The notes beneath the pieces were generated by a model, which had not been told where the DNA came from, searched no databases, and saw only the letters and a program-made list of their open reading frames with translations. A stretch of 64,000 nt of DNA from Streptomyces clavifer (GTDB lineage Bacteria > Actinomycetota > Actinomycetes > Streptomycetales > Streptomycetaceae), in NCBI GenBank assembly GCA_014651175.1, contig BMWJ01000002.1, positions 124,001-188,000 of the forward strand, given 5' to 3'. Position numbers and translations under genes: made by a program. Within the stretch, counting starts at the first letter, position 1; each line of letters starts with the position of its first letter. Below, piece by piece: positions 1 through 8,100 of the stretch.

Positions 1-2
1 CG

Positions 3-98
3 GGTGACGCGGCGCGGGGCGCGGCGGCCCTGGTGGTGCAGGACGTACTGGCCGACCCGGTGGCGTACGCCCGGCCGGCGGCCTTCCTCGGCGACTGA
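3..98 (+). CDS. C-terminal end of a probable ROK-family regulator (partial)
   Basis: Only the last 31 codons lie in the window, ending at TGA 96-98. The frame has strong third-position GC. The tail contains ARGAAALVVQDVLADP, which resembles the end of ROK-family sugar regulators or kinases. The next gene downstream is xylB. In Streptomyces a ROK-type xylose repressor commonly neighbours xylB, so a XylR-like repressor is the best guess. This rests on a short tail and on context, not on a DNA-binding domain. Confidence 0.4.
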   Translation, partial: GDAARGAAALVVQDVLADPVAYARPAAFLGD

Positions 99-269
99 GC
101 GCCCCACAGCCGGGGCGACGGCAGGCCCCCGGCCTGCGGCACCCGCCCGTGAGGCGCGCCGCGTCACGTACCCGTCCGCCCTGCTCCACGGACGTCCGGC
201 CGGCGCCGTGCGCCCCGGCCGGTCCCGGGCCGAGGCGTCCAGCGTCGGGCTTCGCTCACCGTGCGCACA

Positions 270-290
270 TTAGTTCATCCACTTGATTAA
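270..290. promoter_or_regulatory. AT-rich candidate operator upstream of xylB
   Basis: The 348-base gap between the ROK tail and xylB contains no convincing gene. It holds two AT-rich pockets in otherwise GC-rich DNA: TTAGTTCA, five bases, then TTGATTAA here, and a second around 370-397 (ATTTG through CAAAATC). ROK-type xylose regulators bind AT-rich imperfect repeats in front of xyl genes. The link is inferred from position and composition only. Confidence 0.3.
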
Positions 291-446
291 TCCGCCCGGT
301 GACGGTCGCCGATGCGACCCCTCGCGCGACGAAACGGGGGTCACCTCTGTTCCGGACGCGTCCCATCACGTAATTTGTTTTTCGCACGACCAAAATCAGC
401 CTGACCGAAACCGTACGCTCACCACCCGCACGAGAAGAGGTAGCCC

Positions 447-1928
447 ATGCCGCCGCGTACCGTCGTCATCGGCGTGGACAGCTCGACCCAGTCCACCAAA
501 GCGGCAGTCACCGACACCGAGACCGGTGAGCTGCTGGCCGTCGGCCGTGCCCCGCACGTGGTCACGGGCGAGGGCGGGGCACGCGAGAGCGACCCCGAGG
601 TCTGGTGGCGGGCGCTGTGCGACGCCGTCGCGGCCGGGCTGAAGGAATCCGGTCTCTCCGCGTCCTCGGTCGTCGGCATCGCCGTCGCCGGACAGCAGCA
701 CGGCCTCGTGGTCCTGGACCGGTCCGGCCGGCCGCTGCGCCCGGCGCTGCTGTGGAACGACACCCGTTCCGCCCCGCAGGCCACGGCGCTCACCGCCGCC
801 CTGGGCGGGCCGGAGGCCTGGACCGCGCGGACCGGTTCGGTGCCGGTCGCGGCCATGACCGCCACGAAGTGGCAGTGGCTGCGGGAGAACGACCCGGCGA
901 ACGCCGAGGCGACCGCCGCGGTGCGGCTGCCCCACGACTTCCTGACCGAGCGGCTCGCGGGCACCGCCGCGACCGACCCGGGCGACGCCTCGGGCACCTG
1001 CTGGTACTCCACCGACACCGGCGGTTACGACACCGAGCTCCTCGGTCTGCTCGGCCTGGACGTCTCGATGCTGCCGCCGATCGCCACCACCGGCGCGACC
1101 CGCATCGGTTCGCTGACCGCTTCGGCCGCCGAGGCGCTCGGCCTCCCGGCCGGCATCGCCGTCGCGGCCGGTACCGGTGACAACATGAGCGCCGCCGTGG
1201 GCCTCGGGCTGGGCGGCGCCGGACTCCTGGACCACCCCGTCCTCAGCCTCGGCACCTCGGGCACGGTCTTCGCCGCGTCCCGCACCCGGCCGGCGTCCAC
1301 CGCCCTCTCCGGATTCGCGGCAGCCGACGGCACGTACCTCCCGCTGGCCTGCACGCTCAACTGCACCCTGGCCGTCGACAAGGTCGCCACGCTGCTGGGT
1401 CTGCACCGCGACGACGCGGCTCCCGGCGGCGAGGCCGTCCTCCTCCCCTACCTGGACGGCGAACGCACCCCGGACGTGCCCACCGCGTCCGGTCTCCTCA
1501 CCGGGCTCAGGCACGACACCACTCCGCAGCAACTGCTGGGCGCCGCCTACGAGGGCGCGGCCTACACCGTGCTGCGCGCGCTCGACGAGCTGCTGCGGGC
1601 ATGCGGCCTCGACCCGGCCGACCCCGAGGTGGCCGGCCGGCCACTGCGGCTGATCGGCGGCGGCGCGCAGGGCCGCACCTGGGTGGAGACGGTGCGCCGC
1701 CTCTCCGGCCGGCCCCTGATCGTGCCTGGTAGCGGCGAACTGGTCGCGCTCGGCGCTGCGGCACTCGCCGCGTCAGCGGCGGGGGGCGGCGACCCGGTGG
1801 CCGTGGCGACCCGGTGGAACGCGAAGGCCGAGGACGCCCAACTCCCCTCGGTGGAAAGGGACACCGAAGCCTGGGACCGCATCGGTTCGGTGCTGGACCG
1901 GGCGACCCGGCCGCTGCTCGGCGGTTGA
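447..1928 (+). CDS. xylB: Xylulokinase
   Basis: This FGGY-family sugar kinase of 493 residues phosphorylates D-xylulose to xylulose 5-phosphate in the cytoplasm, the step after xylose isomerase, feeding the pentose phosphate pathway. The N-terminal ATPase-fold signature (IGVDSSTQSTK) is present, followed by the WNDTR segment of the sugar site. The catalytic base is expected at Asp245 in GTGDN. The C-terminal nucleotide half contains LIGGGAQGRTW. Length is normal for XylB. The ATG is preceded by AGAGGT. Its place behind a ROK-like tail supports xylose rather than another pentulose. Xylose would also be released by the GH31 alpha-xylosidase at 26-28 kb. No xylA is in the window. Confidence 0.9.
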   Translation: MPPRTVVIGVDSSTQSTKAAVTDTETGELLAVGRAPHVVTGEGGARESDPEVWWRALCDAVAAGLKESGLSASSVVGIAVAGQQHGLVVLDRSGRPLRPALLWNDTRSAPQATALTAALGGPEAWTARTGSVPVAAMTATKWQWLRENDPANAEATAAVRLPHDFLTERLAGTAATDPGDASGTCWYSTDTGGYDTELLGLLGLDVSMLPPIATTGATRIGSLTASAAEALGLPAGIAVAAGTGDNMSAAVGLGLGGAGLLDHPVLSLGTSGTVFAASRTRPASTALSGFAAADGTYLPLACTLNCTLAVDKVATLLGLHRDDAAPGGEAVLLPYLDGERTPDVPTASGLLTGLRHDTTPQQLLGAAYEGAAYTVLRALDELLRACGLDPADPEVAGRPLRLIGGGAQGRTWVETVRRLSGRPLIVPGSGELVALGAAALAASAAGGGDPVAVATRWNAKAEDAQLPSVERDTEAWDRIGSVLDRATRPLLGG

Positions 1929-1999
1929 GCCGAGGGCCCGGATCACCTTACGTCCCTACGGTTTTGGGGATGCCCGCGGATCTTCAATAGGATCCGTCG

Positions 2000-3277
2000 A
2001 TGATCACAAGAAAACGGCTCACGGCCGGGGTGGGCATCCTGCTCGCCACCCTGGCCGCCGGGCTCGGCACCGCGCTCCCGGCCGCTGCCGACGAACCCTC
2101 CTCCGCAGCCTCCCCCAAGGTCGAACTGGTCCTTGACGTCAGCGGATCCATGCGCACCCGGGACATCGACGGCCAGTCCCGGATATCCGCCGCCAAGCAG
2201 GCCTTCAACGACGTGCTGGACGCGGTGCCCGAAGAGGTGCAGCTCGGCATCCGGACCCTCGGTGCCGACTACCCGGGCGACGACCGCAAGGTCGGCTGCA
2301 AGGACACCAAGCAGCTCTACCCGGTCGGGCCGCTCGACCGCACCGAGGCCAAGACGGCGGTCGCCACGCTGGCGCCCACCGGCTGGACCCCGATCGGGCC
2401 CGCGCTGCTCGGCGCGGCCGACGATCTGGAGGGCGGGGACTCCACCCGCCGGATCGTCCTGATCACCGACGGCGAGGACACCTGCGGACCGCTCGACCCG
2501 TGCGAGGTCGCGCGCGACATCGCCGCCCGCGGGATCCACCTGGTCATCGACACGCTGGGCCTGGTGCCCAACGCCAAGATCCGGCAGCAGCTCACCTGCA
2601 TCGCCGAAGCCACCGGCGGTACGTACACGGCCATCCAGCACACCGAGGAACTCTCCGGCCGTGTCAAGCAGTTGGTGGACCGGGCCGCCGAGCCCGTCGT
2701 CACCCCGGTGGCCACCGAGGGTGCCGGCAGCTGCTCCGCGGCCCCCCAGCTGAAGGCCGGCCTCTACACCGACCGCCAGGAGTTCGGCAAGCACCGCTGG
2801 TACCGGGTGGACGTGCTCCCCGGTCAGGAGCTGCGCGCCTCGGTCAGCGTGGCCGCGGACCGTGCCGTGAACAACGACTACGGCGTACTGCTGCGCGCGG
2901 TGACCGTGCACGGCCGAGAGATCGTCCGGGGCGCGGAGTCGGGCACCGGGCGCACCGATGCCATCTCCTCCGGCCTGCGCTATCCGAAGGCCGAACAGGA
3001 CGACGTGGACGGCGACGTCAAGCCCGCCGCCGAGACCGTCTGCCTCCAGCTCAGCAACTCCTTCGCGGCGCCCTCGTCCGTGAAGACCACCCCGGGCATG
3101 CCCGTCGAGCTGACCATCGACCTGGTGGGCGCTCCCGACGACGCCGCCGACGTGGCCGCGTTCGGCCTGGGCCGCGGCTGGTGGCTGCTGGGTGTCATGG
3201 TCCTGACCGGTCTGGTCGCCGGGCTGCTGTTCGGCTGGATCTCGCGCTGGCGCGTCGCCGTATGGAGGACCAACTGA
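2000..3277 (+). CDS. Secreted, membrane-anchored von Willebrand factor A protein
   Basis: The 425-residue protein has a signal peptide (about residues 1-30, ending AAADEP). It is followed by a VWA domain with the metal-site motif D46-V-S-G-S50 and the later TDGEDTCG segment. An extracellular beta-rich region of about 150 residues follows (around LYTDRQEFGKHRWYRVDV). A C-terminal transmembrane helix near residues 395-415 ends in a short basic tail. It should face outside and bind protein or ligand through a divalent metal. Its stop overlaps the next start (TGATG), so the two are translationally coupled. The partner is unknown, and no enzymatic role is implied. Confidence 0.85.
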   Translation: MITRKRLTAGVGILLATLAAGLGTALPAAADEPSSAASPKVELVLDVSGSMRTRDIDGQSRISAAKQAFNDVLDAVPEEVQLGIRTLGADYPGDDRKVGCKDTKQLYPVGPLDRTEAKTAVATLAPTGWTPIGPALLGAADDLEGGDSTRRIVLITDGEDTCGPLDPCEVARDIAARGIHLVIDTLGLVPNAKIRQQLTCIAEATGGTYTAIQHTEELSGRVKQLVDRAAEPVVTPVATEGAGSCSAAPQLKAGLYTDRQEFGKHRWYRVDVLPGQELRASVSVAADRAVNNDYGVLLRAVTVHGREIVRGAESGTGRTDAISSGLRYPKAEQDDVDGDVKPAAETVCLQLSNSFAAPSSVKTTPGMPVELTIDLVGAPDDAADVAAFGLGRGWWLLGVMVLTGLVAGLLFGWISRWRVAVWRTN

Positions 3278-4128
3278 TGCGAACCATCCGCAGCAACCGT
3301 GTGAAGCGCGGCTTCGTGGGCGCTCTGCTCGCCGGTGTCACCCTGCTCACCTCGGCGGGCGGGGCGCTCGCCGACGACCCCTCGGCGAGCGCGAGCCCGG
3401 CCGAGGGCGACGCGGCGGGGCCGACGGAGGCGGGTACGGCGTTCCGTACCGCCACCGCGATCCAGCAGGAACAGACCGCCACCGCCGACGCCTCCACGGG
3501 TGACTACCTGTACTGGGTGTTCCCCGCCGACGCCGGTCAACGCCCCACCGTCCGGGCGAAGGTCACCCTGCCCGAGGACGCGGCCCGCAAGGGGACGTCG
3601 ACCTGGCAGGTCGACGTGTACGACGGGCTGCGCCGCCGCCAGGCCTGCATGTACGGCCATCAGACCAGGAAGGCGACGCAGGACGCCGGCACCGTCGAGC
3701 TGTCCTGTGTGCTGCGTACGGTGCGCGCCTGGTCCGAGCCGTGGGCGGACGACCCGCTGCCGGGCAGCTACTTCGTGCGGCTGACGGTCGTCGACGCGGC
3801 CGAGGAGGACCTGGGTCTGCCGGTCCACGCCGAGATCGAGGTCACCTCCGCCGGCATGGGCGGCGCCCACGACGTGGACGGCGCGCTGGCGGAACCGCTG
3901 GTGCCGGGCGCGTCCTCGGTCGAACAGGCCGCCGACGGTGACGACGGTGCGGACAAGCCCCGGGTCTCGCTCGGCAGCGAGCCGGAGGACGGCTGGTCCT
4001 CCGGCTGGTGGACCGACCGCTGGTTGTGGACGGTGGGCGGCGGCGTACTCGCCGCCCTGGCCGCCGTGTTCGGATACGGGCTGACCCGCGGCGGCGGACG
4101 GCCGTCCCGGGTCCCGCCGGGCGTCTGA
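3277..4128 (+). CDS. Secreted membrane-anchored partner of the VWA protein
   Basis: This 283-residue protein of unknown function starts at the ATG that overlaps the VWA gene stop. It has a signal peptide (about residues 1-32), an Ala/Ser/Pro-rich linker, one extracellular domain and a C-terminal transmembrane helix around residues 250-268. The segment beginning STGDYLYWVFPADAGQ resembles the second domain of the upstream VWA protein (HRWYRVDVLPGQ) in pattern. The two may therefore be paralogous partners forming one surface complex. Two internal cysteines (in QACMYG and ELSCVLR) could form a disulfide. The pairing is inferred from overlap and shared architecture. Confidence 0.75.
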   Translation: MRTIRSNRVKRGFVGALLAGVTLLTSAGGALADDPSASASPAEGDAAGPTEAGTAFRTATAIQQEQTATADASTGDYLYWVFPADAGQRPTVRAKVTLPEDAARKGTSTWQVDVYDGLRRRQACMYGHQTRKATQDAGTVELSCVLRTVRAWSEPWADDPLPGSYFVRLTVVDAAEEDLGLPVHAEIEVTSAGMGGAHDVDGALAEPLVPGASSVEQAADGDDGADKPRVSLGSEPEDGWSSGWWTDRWLWTVGGGVLAALAAVFGYGLTRGGGRPSRVPPGV

Positions 4129-4168
4129 CGGAAGACGGGGCGGCCGCAGCAGGAAGGCCGGCCGGTAC

Positions 4169-4207
4169 GGGCCGCCGGCCGGGGTGTCACGCCCCGGCCG
4201 GCGGCCC
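4169..4207. terminator. Bidirectional terminator hairpin
   Basis: A perfect 16-bp stem (GGGCCGCCGGCCGGGG, 4169-4184, pairing with 4192-4207) with a 7-base loop lies between convergent genes. It overlaps the last codons of the leftward ThuA-like gene. There is no T-tract, as usual in Streptomyces. Confidence 0.8.
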
Positions 4208-4882
4208 TTCGGCGTGCCGGGGCATCACGTGGCGCAGACCGCCGAGGAGATGGGCCCGGAAGTCGGGGTCGCCGTACGCCTCGGCGGTGTGCCCGAGCGC
4301 GGTGTAGAAGACCTGGGCACCCCCGTGCTGATGGGCCCAGACCAGCGGGTGGCAGGAACCCATGCCGCCGCCCTCGTACGTGGACTCGTCGGCGGAGGCC
4401 AGCACCCGTACCGTTCCGCGCGGGCAGGACCGGAAGTCGTACCACTCGTCGGTGAGGTCCCAGGTCGCACCGAGGTGACGGGTGGCCGGATGGTCCCGGT
4501 CCTCGACGACGACGGTCCCCGGCTGGAGCGCGGGGTGCCCTGCGAAGCGACCGCCGAGGAGCTCGCCGTAGAAGGGCCAGTCGTACTCCGTGCAGGCCGC
4601 CGCGTGCACCCCCATGAAGCCGCCGCCCGTGGAGCAGTGGGCCCGCAGCCCTTCGCGCCCTCGGGGGGTGAGGACGTCGCCGCTGGTGGAAAGGAACACC
4701 ACGGCGGCGTAGGGCGCGAGGCCATCACCCTCGAACACGTCGGACCGTTCCGTCGCGTCGACGGTGAAGCCCTGGTCCGCGCCCAGTTCCCGGAACGCGG
4801 CGATCCCGTGGGGGATCGAGGCGTGCCGGTAGTCGGTGGTGCGGGTGTAGAGCAGGATCGCGGGCTGACGTACGGCGGACAA
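4187..4882 (-). CDS. ThuA-like domain protein
   Basis: The 231-residue cytosolic protein has the ThuA-like class I glutamine amidotransferase-type fold. It shows the N-terminal ILLYTRTTDYRHASI, the AVVFLSTSGDVL strand and loop, GGGFMGVHAA at the elbow, and the YTALGHTAEAY segment near the end. Family members occur in sugar utilisation (trehalose, ketoglycosides), but most have no assigned reaction. The start is TTG at 4882, chosen because AGGAG lies six bases upstream. The gene is monocistronic and convergent with the VWA pair. A precise substrate cannot be stated. Confidence 0.85.
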   Translation of the reverse strand: MSAVRQPAILLYTRTTDYRHASIPHGIAAFRELGADQGFTVDATERSDVFEGDGLAPYAAVVFLSTSGDVLTPRGREGLRAHCSTGGGFMGVHAAACTEYDWPFYGELLGGRFAGHPALQPGTVVVEDRDHPATRHLGATWDLTDEWYDFRSCPRGTVRVLASADESTYEGGGMGSCHPLVWAHQHGGAQVFYTALGHTAEAYGDPDFRAHLLGGLRHVMPRHAEGPPAGA

Positions 4883-5095
4883 GGACGGCTCCTCGCGTGT
4901 GCGGACACGGGTCGTGCCGAATGCTCCGCCCGCCGGGGAGGGGAGCGCCAGGGTGGTGCGGACGTGAACCGGTGACCCGTGCCCAGTGCCCCGTGCCCCG
5001 TGGCGGGACGCGGTTCCCGACGCGTGGTGGTGGCCTCCCCGATCCCGGCCTGTCGGCGCGGTCGGGGAGGCGCAGAGGTCGCCGATGCCCCGCGC

Positions 5096-5503
5096 TCAGG
5101 GTTTGATCCGCGCCTTCTTCCGCGCACGCTCCTCCGATTCCTGCAGCTCGAGGATCCGGAAGACATGGGCGCTCGCCCGCTTGCGGGCACTTCCGCCGGT
5201 GAAGAGAGCCGCACCGGCGACGGCGGGCGGCACGGCGAGGAAGCCGACCCCGAGCAGTTCCGGCCAGTCGCGCTCGGCGGCGCACAGCTTGTGCGTGCTC
5301 GTGCTGTACGCGGAGTCGGCGCGGTCGGGGAACAACGGTGCGTCGCAGGCGATCTCATCGCGGTACTCGTACACGCTGAACGGGACGAGCAGCAGGTAGC
5401 CCAGCCACAGGAACAGGGCTGCCGAGACCGCCATCAGGCCCGCACCCCAACCCTGCTGACGTCCGGCCCAGCGGTCGAATTCCTGGCGGGCGGTCCATTG
5501 CAT
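5096..5503 (-). CDS. Small membrane protein, unknown function
   Basis: The 135-residue protein has two hydrophobic helices (about residues 22-42 and 85-105). They flank a loop of about 40 residues with two cysteines (EIACDAP and KLCAAER) that could be disulfide-linked outside. The C-terminal tail is highly charged and basic. The ATG at 5503 is preceded by GGAGAT. I do not recognise the family. It stands alone between the ThuA-like gene and the divergent DUF1707 gene. Confidence 0.65.
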   Translation of the reverse strand: MQWTARQEFDRWAGRQQGWGAGLMAVSAALFLWLGYLLLVPFSVYEYRDEIACDAPLFPDRADSAYSTSTHKLCAAERDWPELLGVGFLAVPPAVAGAALFTGGSARKRASAHVFRILELQESEERARKKARIKP

Positions 5504-5753
5504 GAGAGATCTCCGTTGCTCGTCCGTCGTGCTGGTCCGGCCTGCTCGTCCGCCGAAGATCGTACGTGCGCTCTACTGCCCCTCGGAAGCAACCGCCCCG
5601 ACCGACGAACGCCGTATGCCGTGCACCGGCATGCCCCCTGACCTCTTCGCGACAGGGCCCAGCGGCGATGCGTAGCGCGACGGGCCGTTAGTCTTCCACG
5701 CGCACCTCTGCGTGTGTCGCGCGGAGACCTTCGACAGGACCGGGACGGAAACC

Positions 5754-6422
5754 ATGTCGGCAGAGACGTCACCCACCGGGAAGCACCCCGGAACCGGCTC
5801 GTCACCCGAGCTGCGAGCCTCTCACGCGGACCGGGACCGGGTGGTGGATGTGCTGCGCATCGCGGCGGGGGACGGGCTGCTGACCGCGGACGAACTGGAC
5901 GAGCGCATCGAGGCCGCCCTGTCGGCCCGGACTCTGGCCGAACTGGTGCCCCTCACAGCCGACTTGCCGGCCGTGACGACCACCGCGCACGGCCCCGCAG
6001 TAGCGGCCGCAGACGTCAAGGACGTCGTCCGGATCCAGCAGGCGTTCAGCGGCGGGGTCGAGCGGACGGGCCGCTGGGTGCTGCCGCGGCGGCTCGAGCT
6101 CGCCGTGGCCTGGTGCGACGTGACCCTCGACCTCACCGAGGCCGTGGTCACGCAGGACACCCTGCGGATCGACGTGGCCATGACGGGGAAGAGCCTGACG
6201 CTGATCACGAGGCCGGGTGTGGAGGTCGATGTCGACGGCCTGATCCTGGTCCACTGCAAGCTCGTCCACCGCCGCCCGCGGACTCCCCCGGGCACACCGA
6301 CCACGCTGCGCGTGGAGCTGGCCGGGCAGAAGGCCCACGGCAAGGTGGTGGTGCGGCCCGCGCGCCGGACGTTCGGACAGTGGCTGCTGCGCAGGCCCGC
6401 CTCCCCTTCCGCGGGAGTCTGA
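5754..6422 (+). CDS. DUF1707 protein with LiaF-like C-terminal domain
   Basis: The 222-residue protein opens with a DUF1707 domain (ELRASHADRDRVVDVLRIA through LDERIEAALSARTLAEL). This is a short helical module common in actinobacterial membrane-associated proteins. The C-terminal half (FSGGVERTGRWVLPRRLEL, then DVTLDLTEAVV) matches the repetitive beta pattern of LiaF/toastrack-type domains linked to cell-envelope stress. No transmembrane helix is seen. I chose the ATG at 5754 because the domain starts soon after. An in-frame GTG lies at 5712. The role is unknown. Confidence 0.75.
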   Translation: MSAETSPTGKHPGTGSSPELRASHADRDRVVDVLRIAAGDGLLTADELDERIEAALSARTLAELVPLTADLPAVTTTAHGPAVAAADVKDVVRIQQAFSGGVERTGRWVLPRRLELAVAWCDVTLDLTEAVVTQDTLRIDVAMTGKSLTLITRPGVEVDVDGLILVHCKLVHRRPRTPPGTPTTLRVELAGQKAHGKVVVRPARRTFGQWLLRRPASPSAGV

Positions 6423-6655
6423 TTCCTCCGCCCCCGCACACGAGTGGCTCGGGCCACTCGGACTTCGCCGAGGAATGCTCGGCCTTCGCCCCGACGGATG
6501 AGCGGCTGCCGCGCGTGGAGCGGTCAGGTCACCGCCCGCGCTGCTGAGGCCGGGGGTATCGCGTCATTGCCCCGGATACCCGTACCGGCGGTCGGGCGCA
6601 CCATGAGAGGTTGTCAACTCACCTCACTCACAAGGCTGATGACGGGAGTCTCCTC

Positions 6656-8038
6656 ATGTCCACTGAAACCGGTGGGGCTGTCGGTACCGAACCCCGCGGA
6701 CCGATGCCCTTACCGGGCCCCCGAGGGCTGCCCGTCCTCGGGAGTCTGCCGCAGTTCGGGAAGGACCCGCTCGCCTTCTTCGAGCGTCTGCGGGGTTACG
6801 GGGACATGGTGAGCTGGCGATTCGGCCGCAACGACTGCGTGTTCGTCTCCGATCCCACGTACATCGGTGAGCTGCTCACCGAGACGGAGCGCACCTTCGA
6901 CCAGCCACTGCTCGGCATCGCGTTCCGCACGGTGATGGGCAACGGCGTGGTGGTCGCGCGCGGTCCCGACTGGCGGCGCAAGCGGTCGCTGGTGCAGCCG
7001 TCCGTACGGCCCAAGCAGGTGAAGTCGTACGCGTCGACGATGACGGCGAGCACCGTGGACCTGGCGGACACCTGGTCGGGCGGCGAACGCATCGACGTCA
7101 AGCGGGAGATGGCGGCCCTGACGCAGAAGATCGCGGTCCGCACGATCTTCGGGGTGGACACCCCGGCCGACGCCGAGGCCATGGGCCGGGCCATGGACAT
7201 CGCCCAGCAGGAGATCGGCAAGGAGTTCAGCGGACTCGGCGCGATCCTGCCCGACTGGGTGCCGACGCCCGGCCGGGCCCGGATCAGGAAGGCCGCCGCG
7301 GTGATCGACGCCGAGGTGGGCCGGGTGGTGGCCCGTCACCGCGACGGGGACGGAGAGCGCCCGGACCTGCTGAGCCGGCTGCTCACCGCGGTGGACGAGA
7401 CCGGAGCGCACCTCACCGACAAGGAGATACGGGACGAGACGGTCACCCTCTACATCGGCGGCCACGAGACGACCAGTTCCACCCTGGTGTGGGCCTGGTA
7501 TCTGCTGGCCCGGAATCCCGGGGCGCGGGCGGCTCTCGCGGACGAACTGGACCGGGTGCTCGGCGACCGCGAGCCCGGCATCGACGACTACGCACAACTG
7601 ACGTACGCCCAGGCCGTGGTGAAGGAGACCCTGCGGCTGTACCCGACGATCTGGCTGGTGACCGGGGTCGCCAAGGAAGGGGCCCGGATCGGTGGCGTGC
7701 CGATGCCGGCGGGCACACGGGTGTGGAGCAGCCAGTGGGCCACGCACCGGGACGAGCGGTGGTTCCCGCAGCCGGAGGAGTTCCGTCCCGGGCGCTGGGA
7801 CCCCGAGGACGGCGACGACGTCCCGGAGTACGCCTGGTTCCCCTTCGGTGGAGGACCACGGGTCTGCCTCGGTACGCGCTTCGCGATGGTCGAGGCGGTG
7901 CTGATCCTCGCCGTCCTGGCGCGCCGCTTCGAGCTGGACGTGGACCCGGGCATCATCAACCCCGTACCGACGCTGACACTGCAGCCGGACCGGGAGGTCA
8001 TGGCGACGGTGCGGGCGCGCCCGGCATCGCGGGGTTGA
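6656..8038 (+). CDS. Cytochrome P450
   Basis: This 460-residue haem monooxygenase opens with a proline-rich hinge (PLPGPRGLPVLG) and has the I-helix oxygen motif GGHETTSS. The K-helix ExxR is present (KETLRLYP), as is the haem loop FPFGGGPRVCLG with Cys404 as thiolate ligand. Its length and the hinge resemble the fatty-acid or terpene hydroxylase-like bacterial P450s more than the 400-residue CYP105/107 type. The ATG at 6656 follows GGGAG. The nearer upstream start at 6611 is less well placed. No ferredoxin is adjacent. The substrate is unknown. The next gene is an ABC exporter, but it has its own promoter. Confidence 0.9.
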   Translation: MSTETGGAVGTEPRGPMPLPGPRGLPVLGSLPQFGKDPLAFFERLRGYGDMVSWRFGRNDCVFVSDPTYIGELLTETERTFDQPLLGIAFRTVMGNGVVVARGPDWRRKRSLVQPSVRPKQVKSYASTMTASTVDLADTWSGGERIDVKREMAALTQKIAVRTIFGVDTPADAEAMGRAMDIAQQEIGKEFSGLGAILPDWVPTPGRARIRKAAAVIDAEVGRVVARHRDGDGERPDLLSRLLTAVDETGAHLTDKEIRDETVTLYIGGHETTSSTLVWAWYLLARNPGARAALADELDRVLGDREPGIDDYAQLTYAQAVVKETLRLYPTIWLVTGVAKEGARIGGVPMPAGTRVWSSQWATHRDERWFPQPEEFRPGRWDPEDGDDVPEYAWFPFGGGPRVCLGTRFAMVEAVLILAVLARRFELDVDPGIINPVPTLTLQPDREVMATVRARPASRG

Positions 8039-8065
8039 CCTCAAGCTTCCTTGAGGTCTTAGCGT
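8035..8065 (+). promoter_or_regulatory. SoxR/MerR-type promoter with SoxR box
   Basis: The sequence shows TTGACC (8035-8040), a 19-base spacer and TAGCGT (8060-8065). Inside is an inverted repeat, GACCTCAAG (8037-8045) and CTTGAGGTC (8050-8058), separated by four bases. The 18-bp core CCTCAAG-N4-CTTGAGG matches the known SoxR box layout, and the over-long spacer is the hallmark of MerR-family activated promoters. It overlaps the P450 stop and precedes the ABC exporter start by 35 bases. The S. coelicolor SoxR regulon is known to include an ABC transporter. No soxR gene is in the window. Confidence 0.75.
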
Positions 8066-8100
8066 TCCATGCGTACGGACCCGACTCCGGAGGCACTCGC

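Noticed and set aside
396-1532. Minus-strand frame opposite xylB
   Set aside because: It is Gly/Arg/Val-rich mirror sequence. xylB has full kinase motifs on the other strand.
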